A stretch of 64,000 nucleotides of DNA from Methylophaga sp. (lineage in GTDB: Bacteria > Pseudomonadota > Gammaproteobacteria > Nitrosococcales > Methylophagaceae). The stretch covers positions 1-64,000 of the forward strand of contig NVVW01000008.1 of NCBI GenBank assembly GCA_002733505.1, in the 5' to 3' direction. Numbering within the stretch: the stretch's first letter is position 1; each line of letters opens with the position of its first letter. This document shows, piece by piece, positions 27,185 to 36,463 of the stretch. The notes below the pieces were generated by a model. The model was not told the origin of the DNA, did no database searches, and worked only from the letters and a program-made list of their open reading frames with translations. Position numbers and translations under genes: made by a program.

Positions 27185-27838
27185 ATGACCGCTGAACGTG
27201 GCATAGGAATGACCTCACAGCGCACCCGTGATCGTTTAATTTCAAGATTAAGAGAACAAGGCATTGGTAGTGTTGAAGTATTGAGTGTGATGCGAGAATT
27301 ACCACGCCATGTGTTTGTTGATGAAGCATTAGCTAGCCGCGCTTATGAAGATACGGCTTTACCTATTGGTCAAGGTCAAACCATTTCACAGCCTTTTATT
27401 GTCGCTAAAATGACCGAAATATTGTTAGAAGGTTTGCCAAAAAAGAAAGTATTAGAAGTAGGCACCGGATCAGGCTATCAAACAGCTGTATTATCGAAGC
27501 TAGTCGATCGTGTATTCAGTGTAGAACGAATTGCACCCCTACAAAATCAAGCACGCGAACGTTTTTATCAATTAAAACTCAATAATATTCGTTTAAAACA
27601 TAGCGATGGCAGTTGGGGCTGGCCAGATAACGCGCCTTATGATGGGATTATTGTCACCTGCGCGCCGGAACAAGTGCCGAAAGAATTATTGAATCAATTA
27701 GCGCCGGGTGGTCGATTAGTGATCCCTGTTGGTGGAGCAGAACAATCATTGCGAGTAATCGATCGTAATGGCAACTCCTTTGAACAAACTGAGTTAGATG
27801 CGGTCAGTTTTGTGCCGTTGCTTTCGGGGCAAATTTGA
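27185..27838 (+). CDS. pcm: Protein-L-isoaspartate O-methyltransferase
   Basis: This 217-residue SAM-dependent repair enzyme recognises damaged L-isoaspartyl residues. Motif I is [15 protein letters not shown] (about 93-107). The family-typical [17 protein letters not shown] and the C-terminal [11 protein letters not shown] are present. The ATG begins one base after the surE stop. The end overlaps the next gene (TGATG, 27836-27840). Confidence 0.95.
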   Translation: MTAERGIGMTSQRTRDRLISRLREQGIGSVEVLSVMRELPRHVFVDEALASRAYEDTALPIGQGQTISQPFIVAKMTEILLEGLPKKKVLEVGTGSGYQTAVLSKLVDRVFSVERIAPLQNQARERFYQLKLNNIRLKHSDGSWGWPDNAPYDGIIVTCAPEQVPKELLNQLAPGGRLVIPVGGAEQSLRVIDRNGNSFEQTELDAVSFVPLLSGQI

Positions 27839-28413
27839 TGGGGTTATTTTCCAAACTCTATGCCAAGGTTATGGTGTGGTCTCGACACAAATATGCCACT
27901 TATTGGTTAGCACTAGTGAGTTTCACTGAATCATTTTGCTTTGTTATTCCGCCAGATATTATGCTGGCACCGATGAGTTTGGCTAAACCAGAAAAAGCCT
28001 GGTTTTATGCGGCATTAACCACGGTGGCTTCAGTGGTAGGTGCATTAATGGGTTATATGATTGGTATGTATGCTTTCCAGTTTGTTGAACCTTGGTTGAT
28101 TTCATGGGGTTATCAAGAGGCCTACCAAACCATTGAGATTTGGTTTGCGGAGTGGGGGTTCTGGACCATTTTTATAGCAGGTTTTACACCTATTCCCTTT
28201 AAACTGTTTACGCTTGCTGCGGGCGTGGCATCGATGGCGTTATTGCCCTTTATTGTTGGATCGTTAATCAGTCGGGGGCTACGTTATTTTCTTGAAGCGG
28301 GTCTAATGAAATGGGGTGGGGCACGACTGGAAAAACATCTACATACTTGGATTGATCGTATCGGCTGGGCAACATTGGCAATACTTGTTATTGCTTACTT
28401 TATGTTTAGATAA
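27838..28413 (+). CDS. YqaA/DedA-family (SNARE-associated) inner-membrane protein
   Basis: This 191-residue polytopic protein of the VTT/DedA superfamily carries the conserved phrases FCFVIPPDIMLAPMSL and GFTPIPFKLFTLAAGV, with the G-x-TPIPFK loop typical of YqaA. Members are implicated in lipid flipping and membrane homeostasis. The position between pcm and nlpD is common in this part of the gammaproteobacteria. The start is taken as ATG 27838, overlapping the pcm stop; a TTG one codon earlier would also read. Confidence 0.85.
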   Translation: MGLFSKLYAKVMVWSRHKYATYWLALVSFTESFCFVIPPDIMLAPMSLAKPEKAWFYAALTTVASVVGALMGYMIGMYAFQFVEPWLISWGYQEAYQTIEIWFAEWGFWTIFIAGFTPIPFKLFTLAAGVASMALLPFIVGSLISRGLRYFLEAGLMKWGGARLEKHLHTWIDRIGWATLAILVIAYFMFR

Positions 28414-29171
28414 TGATGAGAATATTATTACTGTCATTGCTATTATTATTGACGGCTTGTGGTGGTAGTCAAGCCATTGCTCCTGTCGATAGCCAAGGTT
28501 ATCGATCCAAAGCACCGCAAGCTAAACAGACACCAGCAAAACCACCCACAGTCTATAAAGTTAAAAAAGGCGATACGCTTTACTCAATCAGTTGGCGTTA
28601 TGGCATGGATTATAAAACCCTAGCCAAATACAATAATATTCGCTCGCCCTATAGATTAGCCATCGGGCAGAAATTACGTTTCAAATCCATTAAAACAGCG
28701 ACCAAGCCAACGACAAAGCCTAGTACAGCAAAACCAACACGCCCGACCAGCAAGCCAAAACCAACAAAACCGGCAGTCGTAAAACCAACGGCCAATACCA
28801 AACTGACTTGGCAATGGCCAACCAGAGGCAAAATTATTTCAACGTATTCAAAGAGTGCCGCAGGTAGAAAAGGTATTGATATCGCAGGCAAGGCAGGTCA
28901 AACGGTTGTAGCCGCCGCAGCAGGTAAAGTGGTTTATGCTGGCAATGGATTGCCTCGATATGGAAATCTACTCATTGTAAAACACAACGATGTGTATCTA
29001 AGTGCTTACGCCCATAATACCAAGCTAGTGGTGAAAGAAGGTGACTATGTTAAAGCAGGTCAAAAAATCGCCAGACTAGGCAGTACCGGCACCCAAAGAA
29101 ATCAACTGCATTTTGAAATAAGGCGTAATGGAAAACCGGTTGATCCGATGCAATTTTTACCTAAGCGATAA
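28413..29171 (+). CDS. nlpD: NlpD-like LysM / M23 murein hydrolase activator lipoprotein
   Basis: This 252-residue outer-membrane lipoprotein has lipobox LLTAC (Cys16), a LysM domain (about 47-89, YKVKKGDTLYSISWRYG), a threonine/lysine/proline-rich linker (about 92-128), and a LytM/M23 domain (about 131-250). The first zinc-ligand histidine is replaced (RKGIDIAG), as in NlpD, so it should activate an amidase such as AmiC rather than cut murein itself. The start overlaps the end of yqaA. Unlike most gammaproteobacteria, rpoS does not follow. Confidence 0.92.
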   Translation: MMRILLLSLLLLLTACGGSQAIAPVDSQGYRSKAPQAKQTPAKPPTVYKVKKGDTLYSISWRYGMDYKTLAKYNNIRSPYRLAIGQKLRFKSIKTATKPTTKPSTAKPTRPTSKPKPTKPAVVKPTANTKLTWQWPTRGKIISTYSKSAAGRKGIDIAGKAGQTVVAAAAGKVVYAGNGLPRYGNLLIVKHNDVYLSAYAHNTKLVVKEGDYVKAGQKIARLGSTGTQRNQLHFEIRRNGKPVDPMQFLPKR

Positions 29172-29188
29172 TTAAGGAGAAAAATAAT

Positions 29189-29266
29189 ATGGATAGACCT
29201 AAGTCATATTTTTTTGGTTTCATACTTTGCTTATTTTCTTATGGAAGTCTGTCATTATCGCGATAA
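29189..29266 (+). CDS. 25-codon ORF with strong ribosome-binding site after nlpD (possible gene remnant)
   Basis: A short frame begins at ATG 29189, 9 bases after AAGGAG, and encodes a basic start, a hydrophobic core (YFFGFILCLFSYGSLSLS) and then TAA. It looks like a signal peptide or single membrane helix. It could be a genuine small membrane peptide, or the leftover beginning of an exported protein whose body was lost when hicAB arrived. The stop lies inside the perfect palindrome at 29251-29270. Too short to judge by similarity. Confidence 0.3.
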   Translation: MDRPKSYFFGFILCLFSYGSLSLSR

Positions 29267-29270
29267 TGAC
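29251..29270. promoter_or_regulatory. Perfect 20-bp palindrome upstream of hicAB
   Basis: GTCATTATCGCGATAATGAC is exactly its own reverse complement. Its half (GATAATGA) recurs at 29285-29292 within the putative hicA promoter. A dyad of this kind upstream of a toxin-antitoxin operon is a good candidate operator for the HicB ribbon-helix-helix dimer, although this is inference from position and symmetry. Confidence 0.5.
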
Positions 29271-29282
29271 GAAGAACTATAT

Positions 29283-29312
29283 TTGATAATGATACTGAAA
29301 AGTAGTATCATT
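29283..29312 (+). promoter_or_regulatory. hicAB promoter with overlapping operator dyad
   Basis: TTGATA (29283-29288), a 17-base spacer and TATCAT (29306-29311) form a near-consensus sigma-70 promoter. Its spacer and -10 are covered by the inverted repeat AATGATACT (29288-29296) / AGTATCATT (29304-29312). A repressor bound here would block RNA polymerase. Transcription would begin about 10 bases before the hicA ATG, so the leader is very short. Confidence 0.55.
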
Positions 29313-29329
29313 TAAATGTGGCTACCCAT

Positions 29330-29584
29330 ATGAATAGTAAGCAACAAAAAACATTTGAAAGCGTGTTAATTAACCCCGTTAAGAAAAATATTAAGTGGAT
29401 CGATGTTGCTAAGCTGATTATTGCAGTAGGTGGCGAGCTTAAACAAGGTGATGGTTCGAGGATACGAATTGTTTTTGATGATTATTCACTCAATATTCAT
29501 TCACCTCATCCGCAGAAAGAGCTAAAACCCTATCAAATACGTGCTATTCGAACGTTGTTTGTAGAGCAAGGTATAGAATTATGA
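29330..29584 (+). CDS. hicA: HicA-family toxin (mRNA interferase)
   Basis: This 84-residue HicA/YcfA-type protein has a double-stranded-RNA-binding-like fold and the phrases GGELKQGDGSRIRI and HSPHPQKELKPYQIRAI. In many HicA proteins the catalytic histidine follows GS; here GSR occupies that place, as in the longer HicA subgroup, so activity is likely but not certain. ATG 29330 is chosen; a GTG at 29318 is in frame but lies at the predicted transcription start. The 3' end overlaps hicB by 4 bases (ATGA). Confidence 0.85.
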   Translation: MNSKQQKTFESVLINPVKKNIKWIDVAKLIIAVGGELKQGDGSRIRIVFDDYSLNIHSPHPQKELKPYQIRAIRTLFVEQGIEL

Positions 29585-29922
29585 AATATAAAGGCTATGA
29601 AGCTATAATTCGTTATAGTGATGAAGATGAAACTTTTGTTGGTGAAGTCATTAACACACAAGATATTTTGGTCTTTGATGGTAGTGATGTTGCCGAAGTA
29701 GAAAAATCATTTCATGCAGTTGTTGATGAGTATATTGAAGATTGTAAGCTCGAAGGAAAAGACGCAGTTAAATCATTTTCTGGTCAGTTTGTTATGCGAG
29801 TTAAACCTGAGTTACACCGCGCACTGTTTGTTCAAGCAAAGCAGGCAGGTTTAAGTTTAAATGCTTTTGTGAATCAAAAGTTAAGTAGTAGTGCTTTGCA
29901 GAATAATCAATTTAAAAACTAA
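29581..29922 (+). CDS. hicB: HicB-family antitoxin
   Basis: This 113-residue antitoxin has an N-terminal partial RNase H-like fold (about 1-55, YKGYEAIIRYSDEDETFVGEV) and a C-terminal ribbon-helix-helix DNA-binding domain (about 78-108, SGQFVMRVKPELHRALFVQA, followed by SLNAFVNQKL). It should neutralise HicA and repress the hicAB promoter. It lies 12 bases before prfB, so the toxin-antitoxin pair was inserted between nlpD and prfB. Confidence 0.88.
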   Translation: MKYKGYEAIIRYSDEDETFVGEVINTQDILVFDGSDVAEVEKSFHAVVDEYIEDCKLEGKDAVKSFSGQFVMRVKPELHRALFVQAKQAGLSLNAFVNQKLSSSALQNNQFKN

Positions 29923-29934
29923 GAGGATTTAAAC

Positions 29935-31030
29935 TTGGAATTAGGTGCAACAATGCAGCGGATCAAAGAACTTCGGGGTCGTAGTGATGATCTTAGGGGG
30001 TATCTTTGACTATGATATTAAGGCTGAACAATTAGTAGAGGTTACACGTGAATTAGAATCGTCAACAGTATGGGACGATCCTGAGCATGCTCAACTGCTC
30101 GGTAAAGAACGGGTTAGTTTAGAGCGTATTGTCACGACTTTATCCAACCATAGTGAAACTTTAGATGATGCTAAAGAGCTGCTTGAAATGGCTGTTGAAG
30201 AACAAGATCAAGAAACCTTTGATGCCGTTCAAACTGATTTAGAAGAATTAGAAATAGCATTAGAGAAGCTTGAGTTTCAACGGATGTTTTCTGGCAAGAT
30301 GGATGCGAACAATGCCTATCTTGACATTCAATCTGGTTCGGGTGGAACTGAGGCGCAAGATTGGGCTAATATGGTATTGCGTATGTATTTACGCTGGGGT
30401 GAGGCGCAAGGTTTTAAGGTCGATTTAGTCGAAGCATCATCGGGTGAAGTTGCTGGTATTAAAAGCGCAACGATTCATTTTGAAGGTGACTATGCCTTTG
30501 GTTTATTGCGTACTGAAACGGGCGTGCATCGTTTGGTGCGCAAATCGCCATTTGATTCTAATTCAAAACGCCACACCTCATTTTGCAGTGTGTTTGTGTA
30601 TCCTGAAGTGAATAATGATATTGATATTGAGATCAATAAAGCAGACTTACGTGTTGATACCTATCGCGCCAGTGGTGCCGGTGGCCAGCATATCAATAAA
30701 ACAGATTCTGCGGTGCGTATCACCCATTTACCTACCAATACAGTTGTACAATGCCAATCACAACGATCTCAACATAAAAATAGAGATACCGCGATGAGTT
30801 TGTTGAAAGCGAAGCTGTATGAGTTAGAATTACTGAAACAAAATGAAGAAAAGCAATTAGCTGAAGATGGTAAAGCGGATATTGGTTGGGGCAGTCAAAT
30901 TCGTTCTTATGTTTTAGATCAATCACGAATCAAAGATTTGCGCACCAATGTGGAAACGGGTAATACTCAAGCGGTGTTGGATGGCGATTTACACTTATTT
31001 ATAGAAGCATCCCTAAAGTCGGGCTTATAA
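29935..31030 (+). CDS. prfB: Peptide chain release factor 2, with programmed +1 frameshift
   Basis: RF2 recognises UGA and UAA. A first segment of 24 codons (from TTG 29935) ends at an in-frame TGA (30007-30009). Ribosomes must shift +1 at CTT-TGA to continue in the frame that runs to 31030, giving about 364 residues. The shift site AGGGGGTATCTTTGAC is the classic one, with its internal Shine-Dalgarno stimulator. The GGQ peptidyl-hydrolysis motif is visible (GAGGQHIN). AAGAGGA lies 7 bases before the TTG start; ATG 29953 is an alternative. lysS follows 11 bases later, as in Escherichia coli. Confidence 0.93.
29995..30010 (+). promoter_or_regulatory. RF2 programmed +1 frameshift site
   Basis: AGGGGGTATCTTTGAC contains the internal Shine-Dalgarno (AGGGGG), the slippery CTT codon (30004-30006) and the UGA stop (30007-30009) followed by C, which weakens termination. 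Low RF2 levels favour the shift, so RF2 regulates its own synthesis. The arrangement is identical to that known from enterobacteria. Confidence 0.95.
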
Positions 31031-31041
31031 ACGGAAAAGAA

Positions 31042-32535
31042 ATGACAAACGAAATACAACAAGACGAAAATAGACTAATCGCTCAACGCCGTGAAAAATT
31101 GACAGCGTTACGTGAGAAGGGTAATGCCTTCCCCAATGATTTTCGTCGTGATGTGATGAATGCTGAATTAGCTGTTGAGTATGAAAATATGTCAGCAGAA
31201 CAATTAAAAGAGTTGCCCCGCCGCGTCAAAATTGCCGGTCGTTTAATGACCAAACGGGTGATGGGTAAAGCCAGTTTTGCTAATATCCGTGATATGTCGG
31301 GCAATATGCAACTTTATGTGAAGCGTGATGATTTGGCGGAAGGTGTTTATGCTGATTTTAAACGTTGGGATCTGGGTGACATTATTGCGGCTGAAGGGGT
31401 GATGTTCCGCACCCAAAAAGGTGAATTATCGGTGATGGTAGATGATATTCGCTTATTGACTAAATCTTTGCGCCCATTGCCAGAAAAATTCCATGGCTTG
31501 TCCGATCAAGAAACACGTTATCGCCAACGCTATGTTGATTTGATTATGAATGAAGTGAGTCGTGAGACGTTTATCATCCGTACTAAAGTAATTGATGGTA
31601 TTCGCCGCTTTTTGATGGCAAAAAATTATCTGGAAGTGGAAACACCGATGATGCATGTTATTCCGGGTGGTGCAACAGCACGACCGTTTACCACGCATCA
31701 TAATGCATTAGATATGCCTTTGTTTCTGCGTGTTGCACCCGAATTATATCTGAAGCGGTTGGTTGTGGGCGGTTTTGAACGCGTATTCGAAATCAATCGC
31801 AATTTCCGCAATGAAGGTTTATCAACGCGCCATAACCCAGAATTTACCATGGTTGAATTTTATCAAGCCTATGCTGATTATAAAGATCTGATGGATCTGA
31901 CTGAAGAAATGCTACGCACGGTCACACAAGATGTATTGGGTACATCACAAGTACATTACCAAGGGACAGATTTAGACTTTTCTAAACCGTTCCACCGCAT
32001 GACGATTATTGAGTCTATTTTGCATTTCAATCCAGATATAACAGCGGAACAATTATCAACATTAGAAGAAGCGACTAAGATTGCTACCGGGCTAGGTATT
32101 CCATTGAAAGAGAGTTATGGTTTGGGTAAGGTTCAAATCGAAATATTTGAAAAAACAGTGGAATATCGTTTGATGGATCCGACTTTTATTACTGCTTATC
32201 CAACCGAAGTTTCACCGTTAGCGCGACGTAGTGATGATGATCCCTTTGTGACGGATCGCTTTGAGTTCTTTGTCGGTGGCCGTGAAATAGCGAATGGTTT
32301 TTCCGAGCTAAATGATTCTGAAGACCAAGCTGAACGTTTTCAAGCGCAAGTTGCGGAAAAAGAGGCCGGTGATGATGAGGCTATGCACTTTGATGATGAT
32401 TATATTCGCGCTTTAGAATATGGAATGCCACCGACAGCAGGTGAAGGTATCGGTATTGACCGTTTAGTGATGTTGTTAACGGATTCTCCATCCATCAGGG
32501 ATGTGTTATTGTTTCCACATATGCGGCCAGAATAG
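31042..32535 (+). CDS. lysS: Lysyl-tRNA synthetase (class II)
   Basis: This 497-residue class II aminoacyl-tRNA synthetase has an N-terminal OB-fold anticodon-binding domain (about 60-150) and catalytic motifs 2 ([20 protein letters not shown]) and 3 ([13 protein letters not shown]). The length matches family norms. It attaches lysine to tRNA-Lys and is probably co-transcribed with prfB. The start ATG 31042 has GGAAAAG just upstream. Confidence 0.96.
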   Translation: MTNEIQQDENRLIAQRREKLTALREKGNAFPNDFRRDVMNAELAVEYENMSAEQLKELPRRVKIAGRLMTKRVMGKASFANIRDMSGNMQLYVKRDDLAEGVYADFKRWDLGDIIAAEGVMFRTQKGELSVMVDDIRLLTKSLRPLPEKFHGLSDQETRYRQRYVDLIMNEVSRETFIIRTKVIDGIRRFLMAKNYLEVETPMMHVIPGGATARPFTTHHNALDMPLFLRVAPELYLKRLVVGGFERVFEINRNFRNEGLSTRHNPEFTMVEFYQAYADYKDLMDLTEEMLRTVTQDVLGTSQVHYQGTDLDFSKPFHRMTIIESILHFNPDITAEQLSTLEEATKIATGLGIPLKESYGLGKVQIEIFEKTVEYRLMDPTFITAYPTEVSPLARRSDDDPFVTDRFEFFVGGREIANGFSELNDSEDQAERFQAQVAEKEAGDDEAMHFDDDYIRALEYGMPPTAGEGIGIDRLVMLLTDSPSIRDVLLFPHMRPE

Positions 32536-32595
32536 TATAAGAGTATATTATTAAAGCAATTTGACAACATATTAAAAACAGTAGGTTTTGATGTT

Positions 32596-32904
32596 ATGGC
32601 TCAAAATTCAAGGGAGAAAAGCAGACGTCATCTAGAACGTCGCTCAACAGAAAATAGAAAAATAAAGCATGCGTTTGGTAGTCCAGAATGGATTGAAGAA
32701 ATACGAAAACACTACTCAATGTGGCCGAAACAAGATCGTCGTACTGAAGATCGTCGTGACCAAGATCGCCGCACTCAAGATCGTCGAGATACCATTCGTG
32801 TGGACAATACTTCTTCTAAAAAACTTGCTAGAAAAGGAGTTGGCTTACTTTCTGATGAAGAGAAAAAAATGCTTAATGAATTAACCTCACCTAAGAAGCG
32901 CTAA
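32596..32904 (+). CDS. Small highly charged protein with DRR tandem repeats
   Basis: This is a 102-residue protein that I do not recognise. It is rich in R, K, D and E, has no membrane segment and is probably disordered. Residues about 46-65 are four tandem copies of the five-residue unit (Q/E)DRR(T/D). The N-terminus (SREKSRRHLERRSTENRK) is a similar, looser repeat. The ATG has no strong ribosome-binding site, and the codon pattern resembles the neighbours. It ends 5 bases from the convergent HDOD gene. The charge pattern suggests RNA or polyanion binding, but this is only a guess. Confidence 0.6.
   Translation: MAQNSREKSRRHLERRSTENRKIKHAFGSPEWIEEIRKHYSMWPKQDRRTEDRRDQDRRTQDRRDTIRVDNTSSKKLARKGVGLLSDEEKKMLNELTSPKKR
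32731..32790 (+). repeat. Four tandem 15-bp coding repeats
   Basis: Units CAAGATCGTCGTACT, GAAGATCGTCGTGAC, CAAGATCGCCGCACT and CAAGATCGTCGAGAT follow head to tail within the small charged protein and encode (Q/E)DRR(T/D). The units differ mostly at third positions, which suggests the repeat is old and kept under selection rather than newly expanded. Confidence 0.9.
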
Positions 32905-32909
32905 GCTCA

Positions 32910-33746
32910 TTATCCAAATAATGCTAAGGCTTCAGCATATTCATCGCTATCTTCATCGAGTTCATTGACATCCATCTCAATATCTATATTAAGCGTTTTA
33001 AAAGCTTGTACCTTTTCTAAGGTGTTTGCATCTAGTACTTTGTCAGTATTGAAATAACTTTGTAGATTAGCAACCTGAACAATATCAACCAAGCTTGGAG
33101 ATGTGCTTGCCTGTCGATCGAAATCATTATGTTGCGCGGCAACGGCAATAAACTCATCAGAAAACTTCCAACTTTTTAAAATAGCGGCACCAATACGAGG
33201 ATATAACGCTTCGATCACCTCATCTAATAAAGCCGTATTTTGTAAAAGTCCTGGCGTTTCTTCCGCCTTCATCAAAATAGGTAAAACACCGATATTGTGA
33301 ATCAGCCCTGCTAGCATCGCTTCATCATTTTTTATTCCAGCGTATTTTGATGCTAGCATTTGGCTAATAGCTGAGACTTCGCGGCTATGTTCCCATAATA
33401 CGTGCAATCGTTTATCTAAACGGTTAGAAGTGGCTTGGAACATTTGTTCCATAACAAGGCTGGTTACAAGGTTCCGTACCAGTGTTAAACCTAATCGAGA
33501 TACCGCCATTTGAATTGTTTCAGTAGCAATTCGGCCACGATAAAGTGCGCTATTTGCCACTTTTAGCAACCGCGTTGATAATGCCGCATCAGTAATAATA
33601 ATATCTGCTAACTGTGCTGCAGTCACATCAGGTTCATCAACAACTTCGCGTACTTTTAACGCCACTTCGGGTAATGTTGGCAGCATTAATGTGCCGTTTT
33701 CAAGATCAGCTAAGATGTCGTCATAAAATGTTTGTTGTTCAGTCAT
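32910..33746 (-). CDS. HDOD-domain signalling protein
   Basis: This 278-residue protein consists mainly of an HDOD domain (about 15-215), a degenerate HD hydrolase fold. The place of the metal-binding HD pair reads LAGLIHNIGVLPIL, where HN replaces HD, so no hydrolase activity is expected. Such proteins act in signalling, chemotaxis or cyclic-nucleotide pathways, usually through protein contacts. It is convergent with the charged-repeat gene and divergent from the aminotransferase; no partner is visible nearby. Confidence 0.85.
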   Translation of the reverse strand: MTEQQTFYDDILADLENGTLMLPTLPEVALKVREVVDEPDVTAAQLADIIITDAALSTRLLKVANSALYRGRIATETIQMAVSRLGLTLVRNLVTSLVMEQMFQATSNRLDKRLHVLWEHSREVSAISQMLASKYAGIKNDEAMLAGLIHNIGVLPILMKAEETPGLLQNTALLDEVIEALYPRIGAAILKSWKFSDEFIAVAAQHNDFDRQASTSPSLVDIVQVANLQSYFNTDKVLDANTLEKVQAFKTLNIDIEMDVNELDEDSDEYAEALALFG

Positions 33747-33860
33747 TGCAAAGTTCTGTAAAATGGTTAGAGTTAAGATTATTCTCAGTTATTTTATCGA
33801 CCTGACAACGATTTTCTTTAATTTTTAGATCCGAAACACACGAATAATAAGGTGTCCTTT

Positions 33861-35039
33861 TTGAACGACGATTTCCCAAGAATTAAACGTCTACCTCCGT
33901 ATGTGTTCAATATCGTTAACGATTTGAAGGCAGAGGCGCGCGCGCGCGGTGAAGATATCATTGACTTTGGCATGGGAAATCCCGACAAGCCTGCACCGCA
34001 ACACATCATTGATAAATTGACTGAAGCTGCACAAAGACCAGATACGCATCGCTATTCTATGTCGCGCGGTATCCCCCGTTTGCGCAAAGCGATTACAAAT
34101 TGGTACAAACGAAGATTTGATGTTGAACTTGATCCTGAAACAGAAACCATTGTTACCATCGGTTCAAAAGAAGGCTTAGCTCATTTAGCTTTAGCAACGG
34201 TCGGGCCGGGTGATGCAATATTAGTTCCCAATCCTGCTTATCCAATTCATCCCTATGGCTTTGTTATTTCGGGTGCAGATATTCGCCATGTGCCTTTAAT
34301 TGAAGGCGGTGATTTTTTTGCCGAATTAGAAAAATCAGTAAAAGATTCATGGCCAAAACCCAAAATGTTAGTGCTGAATTTCCCGGGAAATCCTACCACG
34401 CAATGCGTTGATCTTGAGTTTTTCGAGCGTGTTATCGCGTTTGCTAAAGAACATGAAATTTGGGTTGTGCATGATTTAGCCTATGGTGAGATCGTGTTTG
34501 ATGGTTATAAAGCGCCGTCAATATTAGAAGTGCCCGGTGCTAAAGATGTGGCGGTAGAGTTTTACACCTTATCAAAAACCTACAATATGCCAGGTTGGCG
34601 TGTCGGCTTTATGTCAGGTAATAAAACATTGGTGGCTGCTTTAGCCCGAATGAAGTCCTATTTGGATTACGGTATGTTTACACCGATCCAAGTGGCAGCA
34701 ATTGCCGCACTTGATGGCCCACAAGAATGTGTAGCAGAAATAGTAGAAACCTATAAAAATCGTCGTGATGTATTATGTGATGGTTTAAATGGTATCGGTT
34801 GGCAGGTTGAAAAACCCAAAGCAACCATGTTTGTTTGGGCGAGAATTCCAGAAAAATATCGTGAAATGGGCTCATTAGAGTTCACTAAAAAATTATTACA
34901 ACAAGCCAAAGTGGCAGTGTCACCGGGCATTGGTTTCGGTGAATATGGTGATGACCATGTTCGCTTTGGTTTAATCGAAAATGAACATAGAACACGTCAG
35001 GCGATCCGCGGGATCCGTGATATGTTTAGGAAGGGGTGA
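33861..35039 (+). CDS. Alanine-type PLP aminotransferase (AlaC-like)
   Basis: This 392-residue class I/II aminotransferase has the PLP lysine in [16 protein letters not shown] and FPGNPTT upstream. It resembles AlaC, the glutamate-pyruvate aminotransferase that sits before hom in several gammaproteobacteria. The start is taken as TTG 33861, because it gives the family N-terminus [17 protein letters not shown] and has AAGGTG 7 bases upstream. GTG 33852 is the alternative but would overlap that ribosome-binding site. It runs to within 5 bases of the chosen hom start. Confidence 0.88.
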   Translation: MNDDFPRIKRLPPYVFNIVNDLKAEARARGEDIIDFGMGNPDKPAPQHIIDKLTEAAQRPDTHRYSMSRGIPRLRKAITNWYKRRFDVELDPETETIVTIGSKEGLAHLALATVGPGDAILVPNPAYPIHPYGFVISGADIRHVPLIEGGDFFAELEKSVKDSWPKPKMLVLNFPGNPTTQCVDLEFFERVIAFAKEHEIWVVHDLAYGEIVFDGYKAPSILEVPGAKDVAVEFYTLSKTYNMPGWRVGFMSGNKTLVAALARMKSYLDYGMFTPIQVAAIAALDGPQECVAEIVETYKNRRDVLCDGLNGIGWQVEKPKATMFVWARIPEKYREMGSLEFTKKLLQQAKVAVSPGIGFGEYGDDHVRFGLIENEHRTRQAIRGIRDMFRKG

Positions 35040-35044
35040 AAGAA

Positions 35045-36355
35045 GTGCAATCAGTAAAAGTAGGTGTTCTAGGTTTAGGCACAGTAGGCAGTGGTACGGT
35101 TAACGTGCTTCGTCGTAATTTAAAAGAAATAACACGACGTGCCGGACGAGATATTGAAATCACGCGTGCGGCAGATCGTAGTTTTGATAGCCCCAAAGGA
35201 TGTGATACTAACGGTATTGCGTTGACCACTGATGCACATGATATTGTGTGTGATCCGAGCATTCAAATTGTTGTTGAATTGATTGGTGGAACAGGTATTG
35301 CCCGTGAATTGGTATTAGAAGCGTTAGCGAACGGAAAGCATGTTGTCACCGCAAATAAAGCGTTGATCGCGATGCACGGTAATGAGCTGTTTGCAAAAGC
35401 CCAACAAAAAGGTGTCACCATTGCTTTTGAAGCTGCGGTTGCTGGTGGTATCCCTATCATCAAAGCAATGCGAGAAGGCTTAGCTGCAAATAGAATTGAA
35501 TGGTTAGCTGGGATTATCAATGGCACGGGTAACTTTATTCTGACAGAAATGCGTGATAAAGGCCGTGATTTTGCCGAGGTGTTGACTGAAGCACAGGCGT
35601 TAGGTTATGCCGAAGCCGATCCTACCTTTGATGTTGAAGGTATTGATGCGGCACATAAATTAACCATTATGGCGTCCATTGCATTTGGTATTCCACTGCA
35701 ATTTGATAAAGCCTACACCGAAGGCATAAGCAAAATTTCGCAAGAAGATGTCAAATATGCATCGGAATTAGGTTACCGCATTAAACATTTGGGCATTAGC
35801 AAAAAAACAGAAAAAGGCATTGAACTACGCGTTCATCCTACCTTAATTCCGCATCGTCGCTTGATTGCTAATGTTGATGGAGTGATGAATGCTATTTTAG
35901 TTCAAGGTGATGCGGTTGGACCAACACTTTATTATGGTGCGGGTGCGGGTTCTGATGCGACAGCATCAGCGGTAGTGGCGGATATTATTGATATTGTACG
36001 TGCTTTAACAACCGATCCTGAAAATCGGGTACCTCATCTAGCGTTCCAACCAGATGCTTTAGTGGATACACCTATTTTACCAATGTCGGAAGTGGTAACA
36101 TCGTATTATTTACGTATTCATACCGAAGATAAAACGGGTGTATTGGCTGATATTACGCGGATCTTGAGCGAACAACAAATCAGCATTGAAGCTATTTTAC
36201 AAAAAGAGCCAGAGCAACAAGATGGCATTGTGCCGGTTATTATGTTGACCCACCACGTTATTGAAAAAAATATGAATGCTGCCATTTCACACATTGAAGC
36301 ACTGGCTAGTGTTAAAGATTCAGTAATGCGGATCCGCATGGAATCGTTAGGATAA
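35045..36355 (+). CDS. hom: Homoserine dehydrogenase
   Basis: This 436-residue enzyme reduces aspartate semialdehyde to homoserine on the threonine/methionine path. It has an N-terminal NAD(P)-binding motif (VLGLGTVGSGTV), the central catalytic domain (GIINGTGNFILTEM) and a C-terminal ACT domain (about 350-425) for allosteric control. GTG 35045 is preferred, with AGGAAGGGG about 10 bases upstream. GTG 35036, overlapping the previous stop, is in frame but too close to that site. A palindromic repeat separates it from thrC. Confidence 0.92.
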   Translation: MQSVKVGVLGLGTVGSGTVNVLRRNLKEITRRAGRDIEITRAADRSFDSPKGCDTNGIALTTDAHDIVCDPSIQIVVELIGGTGIARELVLEALANGKHVVTANKALIAMHGNELFAKAQQKGVTIAFEAAVAGGIPIIKAMREGLAANRIEWLAGIINGTGNFILTEMRDKGRDFAEVLTEAQALGYAEADPTFDVEGIDAAHKLTIMASIAFGIPLQFDKAYTEGISKISQEDVKYASELGYRIKHLGISKKTEKGIELRVHPTLIPHRRLIANVDGVMNAILVQGDAVGPTLYYGAGAGSDATASAVVADIIDIVRALTTDPENRVPHLAFQPDALVDTPILPMSEVVTSYYLRIHTEDKTGVLADITRILSEQQISIEAILQKEPEQQDGIVPVIMLTHHVIEKNMNAAISHIEALASVKDSVMRIRMESLG

Positions 36356-36363
36356 ATAAATAC

Positions 36364-36437
36364 GTCATCCCCGCATGTTTTAAGCGAGGATCTAGTCATA
36401 CTTACTCAGATCTCCGACAAAAGAATACGGGGATGAC
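36364..36437. repeat. Palindromic repeat family C, between hom and thrC
   Basis: GTCATCCCCG (36364-36373) and CGGGGATGAC (36428-36437) are exact inverted copies about 74 bp apart end to end, with an inner imperfect dyad (GAGGATCT/AGATCTCC). The outer motif belongs to the CGTCATCCCGG-type dispersed palindromes also seen at 37596-37717 and 58967-59197. On transcription it would fold into a long hairpin between the two genes. Confidence 0.7.
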
Positions 36438-36463
36438 AACATTAAGTTTAAGAGGAAAATAAA

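Noticed and set aside
32731-32790. Tandem repeats as a CRISPR array
   Set aside because: The 15-bp units are contiguous, with no spacers, and lie in frame inside an ORF.
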